Below, piece after piece: positions 1 to 6,864 of a DNA stretch of 21,120 nt; within the stretch, counting starts at the first letter, position 1, and the number at the start of each line of letters is the position of its first letter. The stretch comes from Opitutaceae bacterium. Lineage in GTDB: Bacteria > Verrucomicrobiota > Verrucomicrobiia > Opitutales > Opitutaceae. The stretch is taken from positions 1 through 21,120 of the forward strand of contig SYDD01000257.1 of NCBI GenBank assembly GCA_005786775.1. The letters are read 5' to 3'. Below the pieces are notes generated by a model. It did not search any database. It had not been told where the DNA came from and saw only the letters and a program-made list of their open reading frames with translations. The position numbers and the translations under genes were made by a program.

Positions 1-1
1 C

Positions 2-766
2 GGCCATGAGCGCGGCGCGTTCACCGGAGCCACCGAGCGACGAGTTGGGCGGTTCGAGTCTGCGGACGGCGGTACGCTCTTTCTCGACGAGATCGGCGAA
101 ATCTCCGCGTCCACCCAAGTTAAACTCCTGCGCTTCCTGGAGACGAAGGCGATCGAGCGAGTCGGCGGCTCTAAATCGCTTGAGCTCGACGTGCGGCTGG
201 TGGCGGCCACCAACCGCGACTTGGAGGCGATGGTTCGCCAAGGGCAGTTTCGCGAGGATCTCTTCTTCCGCTTAAATGTTATTCGGATCCGGATGCCTCC
301 GCTGCGGGAGCGAAGGGACGACGTTCCGCTGCTCCTCGGGCACTTTATCCGACAGTTTTCGGAGGAGAACGGCGTCCCTCCTCTGACCGTGGAGCCAGGT
401 GCGTTGCGCACCCTCCAGCGCTACTCCTGGCCGGGAAATATCCGCGAGCTCCGCAATTTTTGTGAGAACGTGGTGGTGCTCCGCCGCGGCGGCAGCCTCA
501 CCGAGTACGACCTAGAGGTCCGGTTTCGTGGGGATCCCTCGGCGCCGACGCCTCCGGCCTCGCCTACGCTGGTGGGGGACGCTCCCGTACCCTCGTCTCC
601 GGCTGCGTCCTCGCTTTCGGTGGAGGAGAATGAAAAGCGGTTGCTCCGCGAGGCGCTGCTCAAGGCCCGAGGTAACCGCACGCGCGCGGCCGTGCTGCTC
701 GGTCTCAGCCGGCGCACGCTGCACCGCAAGCTCGCGCAATGGCCCGAGCTTGACGTGCTCGATTAG
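2..766 (+). CDS. Sigma-54-dependent transcriptional activator, NtrC family (5'-truncated at window edge)
   Basis: This is the C-terminal 254 residues of an enhancer-binding protein that uses ATP hydrolysis to remodel sigma-54 RNA polymerase. Reading from base 2, the fragment opens just before the sigma-54 contact loop GAFTGA (residues 5-10). It continues with the Walker B segment GGTLFLDEIGE (23-33), the VAATNRD sensor I region (67-73), arginines in REDLFFRLN (84-92) that fit the arginine-finger zone, and SWPGNIREL (142-150) of sensor II. A Pro/Ser/Ala-rich linker (about 178-205) leads to a Fis-type helix-turn-helix (about 209-245, with GNRTRAAVLLGLSRRTLHRK). Walker A and any receiver, PAS or GAF sensor domain lie outside the window, so the signal and target genes are unknown. 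An internal GTG at 191 is not a credible start because the AAA+ core reads in frame through it. The gene converges on the RNase gene, with 15 bases between the stops. Confidence 0.95.
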   Translation, partial: GHERGAFTGATERRVGRFESADGGTLFLDEIGEISASTQVKLLRFLETKAIERVGGSKSLELDVRLVAATNRDLEAMVRQGQFREDLFFRLNVIRIRMPPLRERRDDVPLLLGHFIRQFSEENGVPPLTVEPGALRTLQRYSWPGNIRELRNFCENVVVLRRGGSLTEYDLEVRFRGDPSAPTPPASPTLVGDAPVPSSPAASSLSVEENEKRLLREALLKARGNRTRAAVLLGLSRRTLHRKLAQWPELDVLD

Positions 767-781
767 AACGGGGAGCGCGCC

Positions 782-2140
782 TCAGACTTGGTAGGTCTGA
801 AGCGGCTGGGGATCGAGCACGCGATCGGGGCCGAGTTGGCGTGTTAGCTGCTCTGCGAACCACGCGCGCGCCGGCGGATCGCCGTGCGTCAGCACGATTT
901 TCCGCGCCTGTGTCTGCAGCACGAACTCAAGCAGCTCCTCGCGGTCCGCGTGACCACTGAGCTCGAAGCGCTCGACGTGGGCGCGCACCTTGGCCTTCAC
1001 GTTAGCAGCGGCAAAGAGGAAATCCTCTCCGGGTTTGGTCGCCAAGAGCTGGCCGCCGGGCGTGTCGGGATCGCAGAAGCCCACGAAGCCGATGGTGTGC
1101 TTAGCGTGGCCGAGCATTCCAGAGGCGAGCACGTAGCTCGGAGTCTTCTCCACCATCATCCCCGAGCTTACCACGTAGATGGAGCGTGGCGCAGGTTCCG
1201 CGCCGGGTTTCAGCTGGCGCGGCAGTGGCTTCACCTTCAGGTCCTTGAGAATGTTTCGGTTGAACTGCACGTGCTTAGTCTTGCGCGAGATCTCGTCGAA
1301 GTAGTCGGCGAGGTCCACGCCCAGTCCCCCGGTGTAGATGGTGCAGTCGGCGAGACGGCCGAACTTGCGGGCGTCGTGCAGAATCGCGAACAGCTCTTGC
1401 ATTCGCCCCAGCGCGAAGACAGGCAACAGGAGCGAGCCACCGCGGTGAAGGGTATCGTTCGCGGTGGCGACCAACCGGGCTACCTCGTGCACCCGTTCTT
1501 TGCCCGCCGGGCGCTCGGTCGCGCCACGGGTCGTCTCAGTCACCACGGTGTCGAAATGTCCGGCCGGGAACTTCGCGCCCGCCAAGGTTCGCTGGTTCTC
1601 GAACAGCACATCCCCGGTAAAAAAAATGCTGCGATGCTTGTAGTGGAGCTCCACGCCGGCGGCCCCCGCCACGTGGCCCGCGGGATGGAAGATGATTTCG
1701 ATCTCGTCGCGGCTGCCCCGGAAACGCTTTGCCTGGCCGTAAGGTATTCCGGTCAGCCGCCGAGCGCAGCGGTCAATTTCGTCATGGGTGAAGAGCGGGT
1801 AGTCGGGAATGTTTTCCTCTTCCTTCTGCCGGAGCATCACGTTGGCGGAATTGTGGAGCATCCGCTCGATCAACATGCGACTGGAGGTGGTCATCACCAC
1901 CGGGGCCTGCTTCTGCTCGCGCAGCAGTACGGGGAGGCTACCAATGTGGTCGAGGTGGCAGTGCGTGATAATGATCAGATCGAGCTCGATGCCGCGTAGC
2001 GGGGTCAGATCCGGGGTCGCTTTCCGACCCACCTCCTTCGGATTAAGCCCGCAGTCGATCAGGATCTTCAGGTCGCCGAGCTGGACGAACAACGCGTTGG
2101 CGCCAATGCCGCCCGCGCGGTTCAGGTCGATTAACTTCAT
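782..2140 (-). CDS. Beta-CASP metallo-beta-lactamase-fold RNase (CPSF73/YSH1-like)
   Basis: This 452-residue protein looks like a soluble zinc-dependent ribonuclease of the beta-CASP family. The metallo-beta-lactamase half shows THCHLDH (59-65, ligands H60, H62, D64, H65), GH at 155-156 and TGD at 175-177. The beta-CASP insert (about 200-385) carries TETTRG, a possible motif A in place of the usual E-S/T-x-Y/F-G, and the SSGMM signature (325-329). The C-terminal RMMBL part has SGHAD (H397, motif B) and THGDP (H419, motif C). All catalytic histidines and aspartates are present. The family cuts or trims RNA; bacterial members of this subgroup mostly lack a defined substrate. The ATG at 2140 is the natural start because the conserved N-terminal strand begins at residue 2; its ribosome-binding site is weak. 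It lies 76 bases downstream of apaG on the same strand, so the two may be co-transcribed. Confidence 0.93.
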   Translation of the reverse strand: MKLIDLNRAGGIGANALFVQLGDLKILIDCGLNPKEVGRKATPDLTPLRGIELDLIIITHCHLDHIGSLPVLLREQKQAPVVMTTSSRMLIERMLHNSANVMLRQKEEENIPDYPLFTHDEIDRCARRLTGIPYGQAKRFRGSRDEIEIIFHPAGHVAGAAGVELHYKHRSIFFTGDVLFENQRTLAGAKFPAGHFDTVVTETTRGATERPAGKERVHEVARLVATANDTLHRGGSLLLPVFALGRMQELFAILHDARKFGRLADCTIYTGGLGVDLADYFDEISRKTKHVQFNRNILKDLKVKPLPRQLKPGAEPAPRSIYVVSSGMMVEKTPSYVLASGMLGHAKHTIGFVGFCDPDTPGGQLLATKPGEDFLFAAANVKAKVRAHVERFELSGHADREELLEFVLQTQARKIVLTHGDPPARAWFAEQLTRQLGPDRVLDPQPLQTYQV

Positions 2141-2216
2141 TCCGCTCTAGCAAAGGGTAAAGGCCCGGCGGAAACCAGAACGAAACGCGCGCGGGCCACA
2201 TTTCCCTCGGCGGCGA

Positions 2217-2618
2217 TCAGCTGCCGGTCCCCTTTTCCTCGCGCGGCACGCGAAGCTCGAAGGGCGCGAGCATCACGAAGACGCGGCACCCGTGGTCGTC
2301 GATTCCGTGGAAACTCCCATGCACGCGGGCGTCCGCGCCCGTCACGTGGAAACTGTTGTAAGAAAACAGCTCGCCCGGCGCGAGACGCGGCGTCTCGCCG
2401 ACGATCCGGTCCCCCTCGATCACGGTTCGGCTGCCATCCGCGTTTTCGATTACCCATTTCCGCCCGAGTAGCGTCACGGTGCGGTCCGAAGCGTTGCGAA
2501 TCGTGACAAAGTAGACGAAGGCGTGGGGCTTGTCCGGCGGGAGGCTGGCCCCGCCGTGATGGTGGCAGAGGCGGTCGAGATGGGCGCTGAGCCCAGGAAG
2601 TTCACTCGGCGGGTACAC
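2217..2618 (-). CDS. apaG: ApaG domain protein (Co2+/Mg2+ efflux-associated family)
   Basis: A single-domain ApaG protein of about 133 residues, close to the usual 125-130. The family has a fibronectin-III-like beta sandwich; E. coli apaG mutants are linked to Co2+ and Mg2+ handling, but the biochemical role is unsettled. Visible family signatures are YFVTIRNAS, the core GRKWVIENADG, the loop IVGETPRLAPGELFSYNSF, and the glycine-rich turn HGSFHGI. No signal peptide or membrane segment is seen, so it should be cytosolic. A TTG lies two codons upstream (2624), but the GTG at 2618 has an AAGG sequence about 8 bases before it, whereas the same AAGG would sit too close to the TTG; I therefore chose GTG. 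It is divergent from purH and upstream of the RNase gene. Confidence 0.88.
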   Translation of the reverse strand: MYPPSELPGLSAHLDRLCHHHGGASLPPDKPHAFVYFVTIRNASDRTVTLLGRKWVIENADGSRTVIEGDRIVGETPRLAPGELFSYNSFHVTGADARVHGSFHGIDDHGCRVFVMLAPFELRVPREEKGTGS

Positions 2619-2711
2619 CGTCAAACCCTTGACGCGTGCGCCCTCGGCTGCAAGTGGCTGCGCGGCTTTCGCGCTTGCTGCACACGGGCGGGAAGGGGAA
2701 GAACACCGTCC
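2619..2711. promoter_or_regulatory. Divergent intergenic region between apaG and purH
   Basis: This 93-base gap separates two divergently read genes and must contain, or lie close to, the start sites for both. On the plus strand a purine-rich run, GGGAAGGGGAAGAA, ends about 8 bases before the purH ATG and is a good ribosome-binding site. A TTGACG at 2629-2634 resembles a -35 box, but no acceptable -10 follows at normal spacing. GCGCG and CGCGC flank a short loop near 2659-2674 and could form a small hairpin. No purine-riboswitch-like structure was recognised. Confidence 0.3.
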
Positions 2712-4271
2712 ATGGCAAAATTCGCGCTCCTTTCAGTTTCCGACAAACGTGGGCTGGTCGCCTTCGCCCGCGAACTTGCCGGGCGGCACGGCTTCACCCT
2801 GCTTTCCACTGGCGGCACCGCCCGCCTGTTGGCAGATGCGGGGCTGCAGGTTACCGAGGTCGGCAAGCACACGGGGTTTCCCGAGATCATGGAAGGACGC
2901 GTGAAGACCCTTCACCCGAAGGTGCACGGCGGTCTGCTGTGCCGGCGGGACAAGACGGAGCATCTTGCGCAGGCGGCGGCGAACGGGATCGAGCTGATCG
3001 ACCTCGTGGTCGTGAACCTCTATCCCTTCGAGGAGACGGTAGCCAAGCCGGATGTCGCCTTCGAGGAAGCGATCGAGAATATCGACATCGGCGGACCCTC
3101 AATGTTGCGCAGCGCCGCGAAGAACCATGAGAGCGTCACCGTAGTCTGCGACCCGGACGACTATGGCCCGGTTCTCGCGGCCCTCGCGGCCGAAGCCTCC
3201 GCCCCAGATGAGCTCGCGGGACTGCGGCGCAGACTGGCCCGGAAGGTCTTCCAGCGCACCGCCGCCTACGACGCCGCGATTGCCCGATACCTTCAGCAGC
3301 AGGAGGAAGGTCCTGATCTGGACGCCCTCGCCGGCTTTCCCGAGAGGCTGACCTTGTCGTGGCCCCGGGCCCAGACCCTGCGCTATGGGGAAAACCCACA
3401 TCAGCGGGCCGCCCTCTACGGCACCTTCCACGACCACTTCCAGCAGCTGCAGGGCAAGGAGCTTTCCTACAATAACCTGCTGGACATCACCTCGGCGACA
3501 CAGCTCATCGGCGAGTTCCAGCGGCCCACGGTCGCCATCCTCAAACACACCAACCCGTGCGGAGTAGCCAGCGCGGACAGCCTGCTGGACGCTTGGGAGC
3601 AGGCCTTTGCGACGGACCGCCAGGCCCCTTTTGGCGGGATCGTCATCGTGAACCAGACGCTGGACGGTGCCTTGGCCGGCGCCATCGCCGAGATCTTCAC
3701 GGAGGTGATCATCGCGCCGCGCTTCAACGAGGAGGCCCTCGCGATCTTGGGTAAAAAAAAGAACCTTCGCCTGATGGTCGCCAAGAACGGTCAGCAAGCC
3801 GAAGCGCTGCAGGACATCCGTTCGGTGATCGGTGGGGTGCTGCTGCAGGACGCGAATCGGACGCTGGGCAAGGTCGATGAGTTCAGGGTGGTTTCTCGCC
3901 GGGCTCCGTCGCCCGAGGAGATGGCGTCGCTGCTCTTCGGCTGGAAGGTCTGCAAGCACGTGAAATCCAACGCGATCGTTTACTGTCAGGACGAGCGAAC
4001 CCTGGGCGTGGGCGCCGGCCAGATGGCGCGCGTCGACAGCTCCCGCATCGCGGTCTGGAAGGCGGGTGAAGCCGGGCTGTCCCTGCGCGGCTCGGTGGTC
4101 GCCAGCGAGGCCCTCTTTCCGTTTCCCGACGGCCTGCTCGCGGCGGCCGATGCCGGGGCGACGGCCGCCATCCAGCCAGGGGGCGCGCTGCGGGATGCCG
4201 AGGTCATCGCTGCCGCCGACGCCCGCGGCATGGCGATGGTCTTCACTGGCTGCCGCCACTTCAAACACTGA
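2712..4271 (+). CDS. purH: Bifunctional AICAR transformylase / IMP cyclohydrolase
   Basis: PurH carries out the last two steps of de novo purine synthesis in the cytosol: formylation of AICAR with 10-formyl-tetrahydrofolate, then ring closure to IMP. The 519-residue length is normal. The N-terminal MGS-like cyclohydrolase domain shows LLSVSDKRGL (6-15), STGGTARLL and GRVKTLHPKVHGG (62-74). The transformylase part shows RYGENPHQ (224-231), the catalytic pair K278-H279 in LKHTNPCGVA, and APFGGIV. The ATG at 2712 directly precedes the conserved start and has a purine-rich ribosome-binding site; the frame is open further upstream, but that stretch has no family similarity and overlaps apaG. A run of eight A bases near 3751-3758 encodes KKK and stands out in this GC-rich gene. 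It is the first gene of the block and is followed 104 bases later by an M20 peptidase. Confidence 0.97.
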   Translation: MAKFALLSVSDKRGLVAFARELAGRHGFTLLSTGGTARLLADAGLQVTEVGKHTGFPEIMEGRVKTLHPKVHGGLLCRRDKTEHLAQAAANGIELIDLVVVNLYPFEETVAKPDVAFEEAIENIDIGGPSMLRSAAKNHESVTVVCDPDDYGPVLAALAAEASAPDELAGLRRRLARKVFQRTAAYDAAIARYLQQQEEGPDLDALAGFPERLTLSWPRAQTLRYGENPHQRAALYGTFHDHFQQLQGKELSYNNLLDITSATQLIGEFQRPTVAILKHTNPCGVASADSLLDAWEQAFATDRQAPFGGIVIVNQTLDGALAGAIAEIFTEVIIAPRFNEEALAILGKKKNLRLMVAKNGQQAEALQDIRSVIGGVLLQDANRTLGKVDEFRVVSRRAPSPEEMASLLFGWKVCKHVKSNAIVYCQDERTLGVGAGQMARVDSSRIAVWKAGEAGLSLRGSVVASEALFPFPDGLLAAADAGATAAIQPGGALRDAEVIAAADARGMAMVFTGCRHFKH

Positions 4272-4279
4272 GGCCGCCC

Positions 4280-4317
4280 GCGCCTTCGCGGCGCCCCCGG
4301 GGCCTTTCGGCGCCCCG
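4280..4317 (+). terminator. GC-rich tandem hairpins after purH, possible weak terminator
   Basis: Just past the purH stop, two short hairpins can be drawn: GCGCC/GGCGC around a TTCGC loop (4280-4294), and CGGGGC/GCCCCG around an eight-base loop (4298-4317). Neither is followed by a T tract, so classic rho-independent termination is doubtful; they may be an RNA-stabilising or attenuating structure, or simply chance in GC-rich DNA. Confidence 0.25.
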
Positions 4318-4375
4318 GCCTTGCCTCGTGCCGCAACCTGCCCACCGTCCGGTCCAAGCTTCGACCCTTCTAACC

Positions 4376-5752
4376 ATGTTCGACCCCGTCGCCAAACTGC
4401 AGGAGTTCATCCGCCATCCCAGCATCTCTGCCGACTCGCGTTTCCGCGCCGGGATGCAGGGAGCGCAGGAGTTTATCTCGGGCCTGCTCGGCTCGATCGG
4501 TTTCCAAGTCGAGGTGGTCCGCACCGACCTCCACCCGATCGTGCTCGCTCACCGTGGCGGTGACCCCCGCTGGCCCCACGTCGTGATTTACGGACACTAC
4601 GACGTTCAGCCCGCCGATCCGCTCGACCTGTGGCGCACGCCTGCCTTCGAGCCCACGATCATAGGTAACCGGATCTACGGCCGCGGCGCCGCGGACAATA
4701 AGGGCCCACTCCTGACGAACGTCGCCGCCGTCGCCGAAGCGTTGGAGGCCGACCCGGCTCTGCCGCTGCGCATTACGTTTCTGATCGAGGGCGAGGAGGA
4801 GATGGGCAGCCCCAGCTTCCCCAAGTTTCTGGAGCGCTACGCGGACCGGCTGCGGCAGGCTGACTTCGTCTTCCTCTCCGACACGGCGCTGCCCAACCCT
4901 AACCAGGTCGTACTGACTTGCGGCTTGCGCGGGCTGGCTCTCTTCGACGTCCATCTCACCGGCGCCAAGGGTGACCTACACTCGGGTCTGCATGGTGGCG
5001 TCCTGCGCAACCCGATCCAGGCCCTCGCGGAAATCCTCGCGACGCTCCACACGCCCGAAGGTCGCGTGAATGTCCCTGGTTTCTACGACGACGTGCTGGA
5101 CGTCCATCCTTGGGAGCGGGAGGAACTGCGCCGCCTCGGCACGGACGAGCGCGCCTACGCAGAATTCCTCGGGATAGACACGTTCTACACGACGCCGGGG
5201 TTTAATCCCTTCGAGTCCTCGCGGTTCCAGCCTACGTTGGAGTTCAACGGGATCGGCGGCGGCTACCAGGGTGAGGGCACGAAGACCGTGATCCCCAGCA
5301 AGGCGTTTGCGAAGATCAGCTGCCGTCTGGTGCCAAACCAGCGGCCGCAGCGCATTAAGAAGTTGGTGATGGACACGATCCGCGCGCGCCTGCCCAAGGG
5401 CATCCGGCTTGAGTTTGTTGACCAGCATCAGGGCGATCCTTACGTGGTGGTTCCGCCGGGGCGTTCGAACACCCCGGCGGACCAGTCGCCAGTGCTTGCC
5501 CGCGCCTTTCAGGCCACTGAGCAGGCCGTGCGCGAAGTCTGGGGTCGCGCCCCGCTCTACCTCCGCGAAGGCGGAAGCGTACCGATCATCTCCGACATCA
5601 AACGGGTAACTGGCCTCGATTCAGTAATGATGGGTCTCTTTCTCCCCGAGGATAATCTCCACGCCCCCAACGAGAGCTTCAATCTCGACGTCATGCGCAA
5701 AGGTACAGAAACGACGCGCCGGATGCTCCTCGCGCTCGCCGGGGGCGGCTGA
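4376..5752 (+). CDS. M20 family metallopeptidase (dipeptidase / deacylase type)
   Basis: A 458-residue cytosolic zinc peptidase of the M20 (ArgE/DapE/ACY1/CPG2) clan, in the branch that resembles carnosine dipeptidases. The metal and catalytic residues are visible: H74 and D76 in GHYDVQP, the bridging D107 in GRGAADNKGP, the EGEEEMGSPS segment with E140 to E142 supplying the general base and a ligand, D169 in LSDTALP, and a late histidine in DNLHAPNES. The lid/dimerisation domain contains HSGLHGG (202-208) and GEGTKTVIPSKA. Substrate cannot be read from sequence; the branch cleaves dipeptides or N-acyl amino acids. The ATG at 4376 begins the conserved helix; an in-frame upstream extension to 4328 is not family-like. 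No Shine-Dalgarno sequence is seen. It converges on the amidohydrolase, with four bases between the stops. Confidence 0.93.
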   Translation: MFDPVAKLQEFIRHPSISADSRFRAGMQGAQEFISGLLGSIGFQVEVVRTDLHPIVLAHRGGDPRWPHVVIYGHYDVQPADPLDLWRTPAFEPTIIGNRIYGRGAADNKGPLLTNVAAVAEALEADPALPLRITFLIEGEEEMGSPSFPKFLERYADRLRQADFVFLSDTALPNPNQVVLTCGLRGLALFDVHLTGAKGDLHSGLHGGVLRNPIQALAEILATLHTPEGRVNVPGFYDDVLDVHPWEREELRRLGTDERAYAEFLGIDTFYTTPGFNPFESSRFQPTLEFNGIGGGYQGEGTKTVIPSKAFAKISCRLVPNQRPQRIKKLVMDTIRARLPKGIRLEFVDQHQGDPYVVVPPGRSNTPADQSPVLARAFQATEQAVREVWGRAPLYLREGGSVPIISDIKRVTGLDSVMMGLFLPEDNLHAPNESFNLDVMRKGTETTRRMLLALAGGG

Positions 5753-5756
5753 CCCT

Positions 5757-6761
5757 TCAGCCGGCGAGCCGGAAGAGCTTCCGCGCTGTCTCGTACCGGA
5801 TCTTCCGTTCGATGGCGGGAGAAGGCGAAAGGGCCTTTATCTGGGCCAGTTGCCGCGCGCCGGAACACTGGACAGGCGCCGCGTTCACGTCGGTACAATC
5901 ACTCCCGTAAAGTAACTTGTCCTGATGGCGCTCCAAGAACGCGCGGCCATGTTCGGGATCTCGGGCAAAGGCATTGAGTCCCGAACCAGCGGAGAGATCA
6001 GCGAAGAGGTTCGGATAGTCTTGCAGGTAGCGGTCGGTGAGGCCGCCTGGCTTCACCTTGCCGCGCGGGTAAAGGTTTCGCTGATCGTCCACGTAGGCGG
6101 CGTCGACATGGGCCCACCAGGTCTGGGCGTGGCCGATGAAGCTCGTGCGCGGATACTGCGCCAGCATGCGGTGGAAACGGTCGAAGCCGTGGTTGTAGCT
6201 GCCCGTCTGCCAATGGAGCAGGATCGGCACCCCGAAATCGGCGGCGAGCGCGTAGAGCCGCCGCATCGCCGGCGCGTCGCATTCCACGCCGAACTTCTGC
6301 TCGCCGATAATCACCGCGCCTAGCTTGAGGTATTTCTCGATCACCGCCGGCGCATCCTCGAGGTCGCTTACCTCGTTGGCTCCGAAGAAGAATTCGCCCG
6401 GATGCCGACGGGCTACGGCCAAGCAGTCGTCGTTACCGGTGCAGGTGCTGTCGAGCCCGTTGGCCCGACCTTGGTGCGTCGACGTGCGCGCCACCGGGCG
6501 TCCGGACGGGAGCAATATGGTCTGCGTCGCGCCCAGTGCGCGCTGGTGGCCCACGAGGTCCCCATCCTGCCGCGGCGGCGGTAGCACCGGCGCGTACGTG
6601 ACCTTATCGCGACCGCCCCCGTAATTGGTGTGCTGATGAATGTCCACTAGCGGAAGCGTGGACGCATCCGCGGCGTGAGCCAGGGAGCCCGCGATCAGGG
6701 CCGAGGAGGAGCGCTGGAGGAATTCCCGGCGGGAAATGGGGAGCGATGGGGTGAGGGGCAC
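5757..6761 (-). CDS. Tat-exported amidohydrolase (Amidohydro_2 family)
   Basis: A predicted periplasmic or secreted TIM-barrel metal hydrolase of 334 residues. Near the N-terminus SRREFLQ followed by the mildly hydrophobic SSSALIAGSLAHAADA is a good twin-arginine signal. The mature part begins with the metal-binding DIHQHTN, and further ligands fit IGEQKF, LLHWQTG, FIGHAQTWW and LLYGSDCTD, the usual amidohydrolase order H-x-H, H, H, D. The substrate is unknown; relatives include decarboxylases and lactonases as well as hydrolases. I place the start at the GTG at 6761, ten residues before the twin arginine. An in-frame ATG at 6824 would add 21 residues and cannot be excluded, because the GTG lies within a perfect 12-bp hairpin. 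The frame stays open much further upstream (to about 7328), but that part is antisense to the esterase gene. It diverges from the acetylesterase gene. Confidence 0.85.
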   Translation of the reverse strand: MPLTPSLPISRREFLQRSSSALIAGSLAHAADASTLPLVDIHQHTNYGGGRDKVTYAPVLPPPRQDGDLVGHQRALGATQTILLPSGRPVARTSTHQGRANGLDSTCTGNDDCLAVARRHPGEFFFGANEVSDLEDAPAVIEKYLKLGAVIIGEQKFGVECDAPAMRRLYALAADFGVPILLHWQTGSYNHGFDRFHRMLAQYPRTSFIGHAQTWWAHVDAAYVDDQRNLYPRGKVKPGGLTDRYLQDYPNLFADLSAGSGLNAFARDPEHGRAFLERHQDKLLYGSDCTDVNAAPVQCSGARQLAQIKALSPSPAIERKIRYETARKLFRLAG

Positions 6762-6784
6762 CGCCGCGTTCTCGCGGCGGTGCC
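6757..6784. repeat. Perfect 12-bp inverted repeat with 4-base loop
   Basis: GGCACCGCCGCG at 6757-6768 and its exact complement CGCGGCGGTGCC at 6773-6784 enclose the loop TTCT. Read on the minus strand the loop is AGAA. The likely GTG start codon of the amidohydrolase (6761-6759) lies in the 3' arm, so in that mRNA the start and first codons would be sequestered. On the plus strand it would sit 80 bases before the acetylesterase ATG. No T tract follows on either strand, so it is not a typical terminator. Confidence 0.7.
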
Positions 6785-6864
6785 GGCTGGGGGCAAGGTC
6801 GTTCCGCCTAGCCCGGGATTGCATCCCGCGCGGGGAACGCCGTACACCTTTCGTGCTTACCCAT

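Noticed and set aside
884..1999. Long open frame of 371 codons antisense to the beta-CASP RNase
   Set aside because: It is a mirror of a GC-rich gene with clear motifs on the other strand; its own translation has no recognisable domain.
2629..2634. TTGACG as a -35 box for purH
   Set aside because: No acceptable -10 element at 16-18 bases spacing; the match alone is not evidence.
2523..2711. Upstream in-frame extension of purH
   Set aside because: It overlaps apaG, has no PurH similarity, and the ATG at 2712 has the ribosome-binding site and conserved start.
3099..4268. 389-codon frame antisense to purH
   Set aside because: Shadow frame of a confirmed housekeeping gene; composition is typical of antisense of high-GC codons and shows no family motif.
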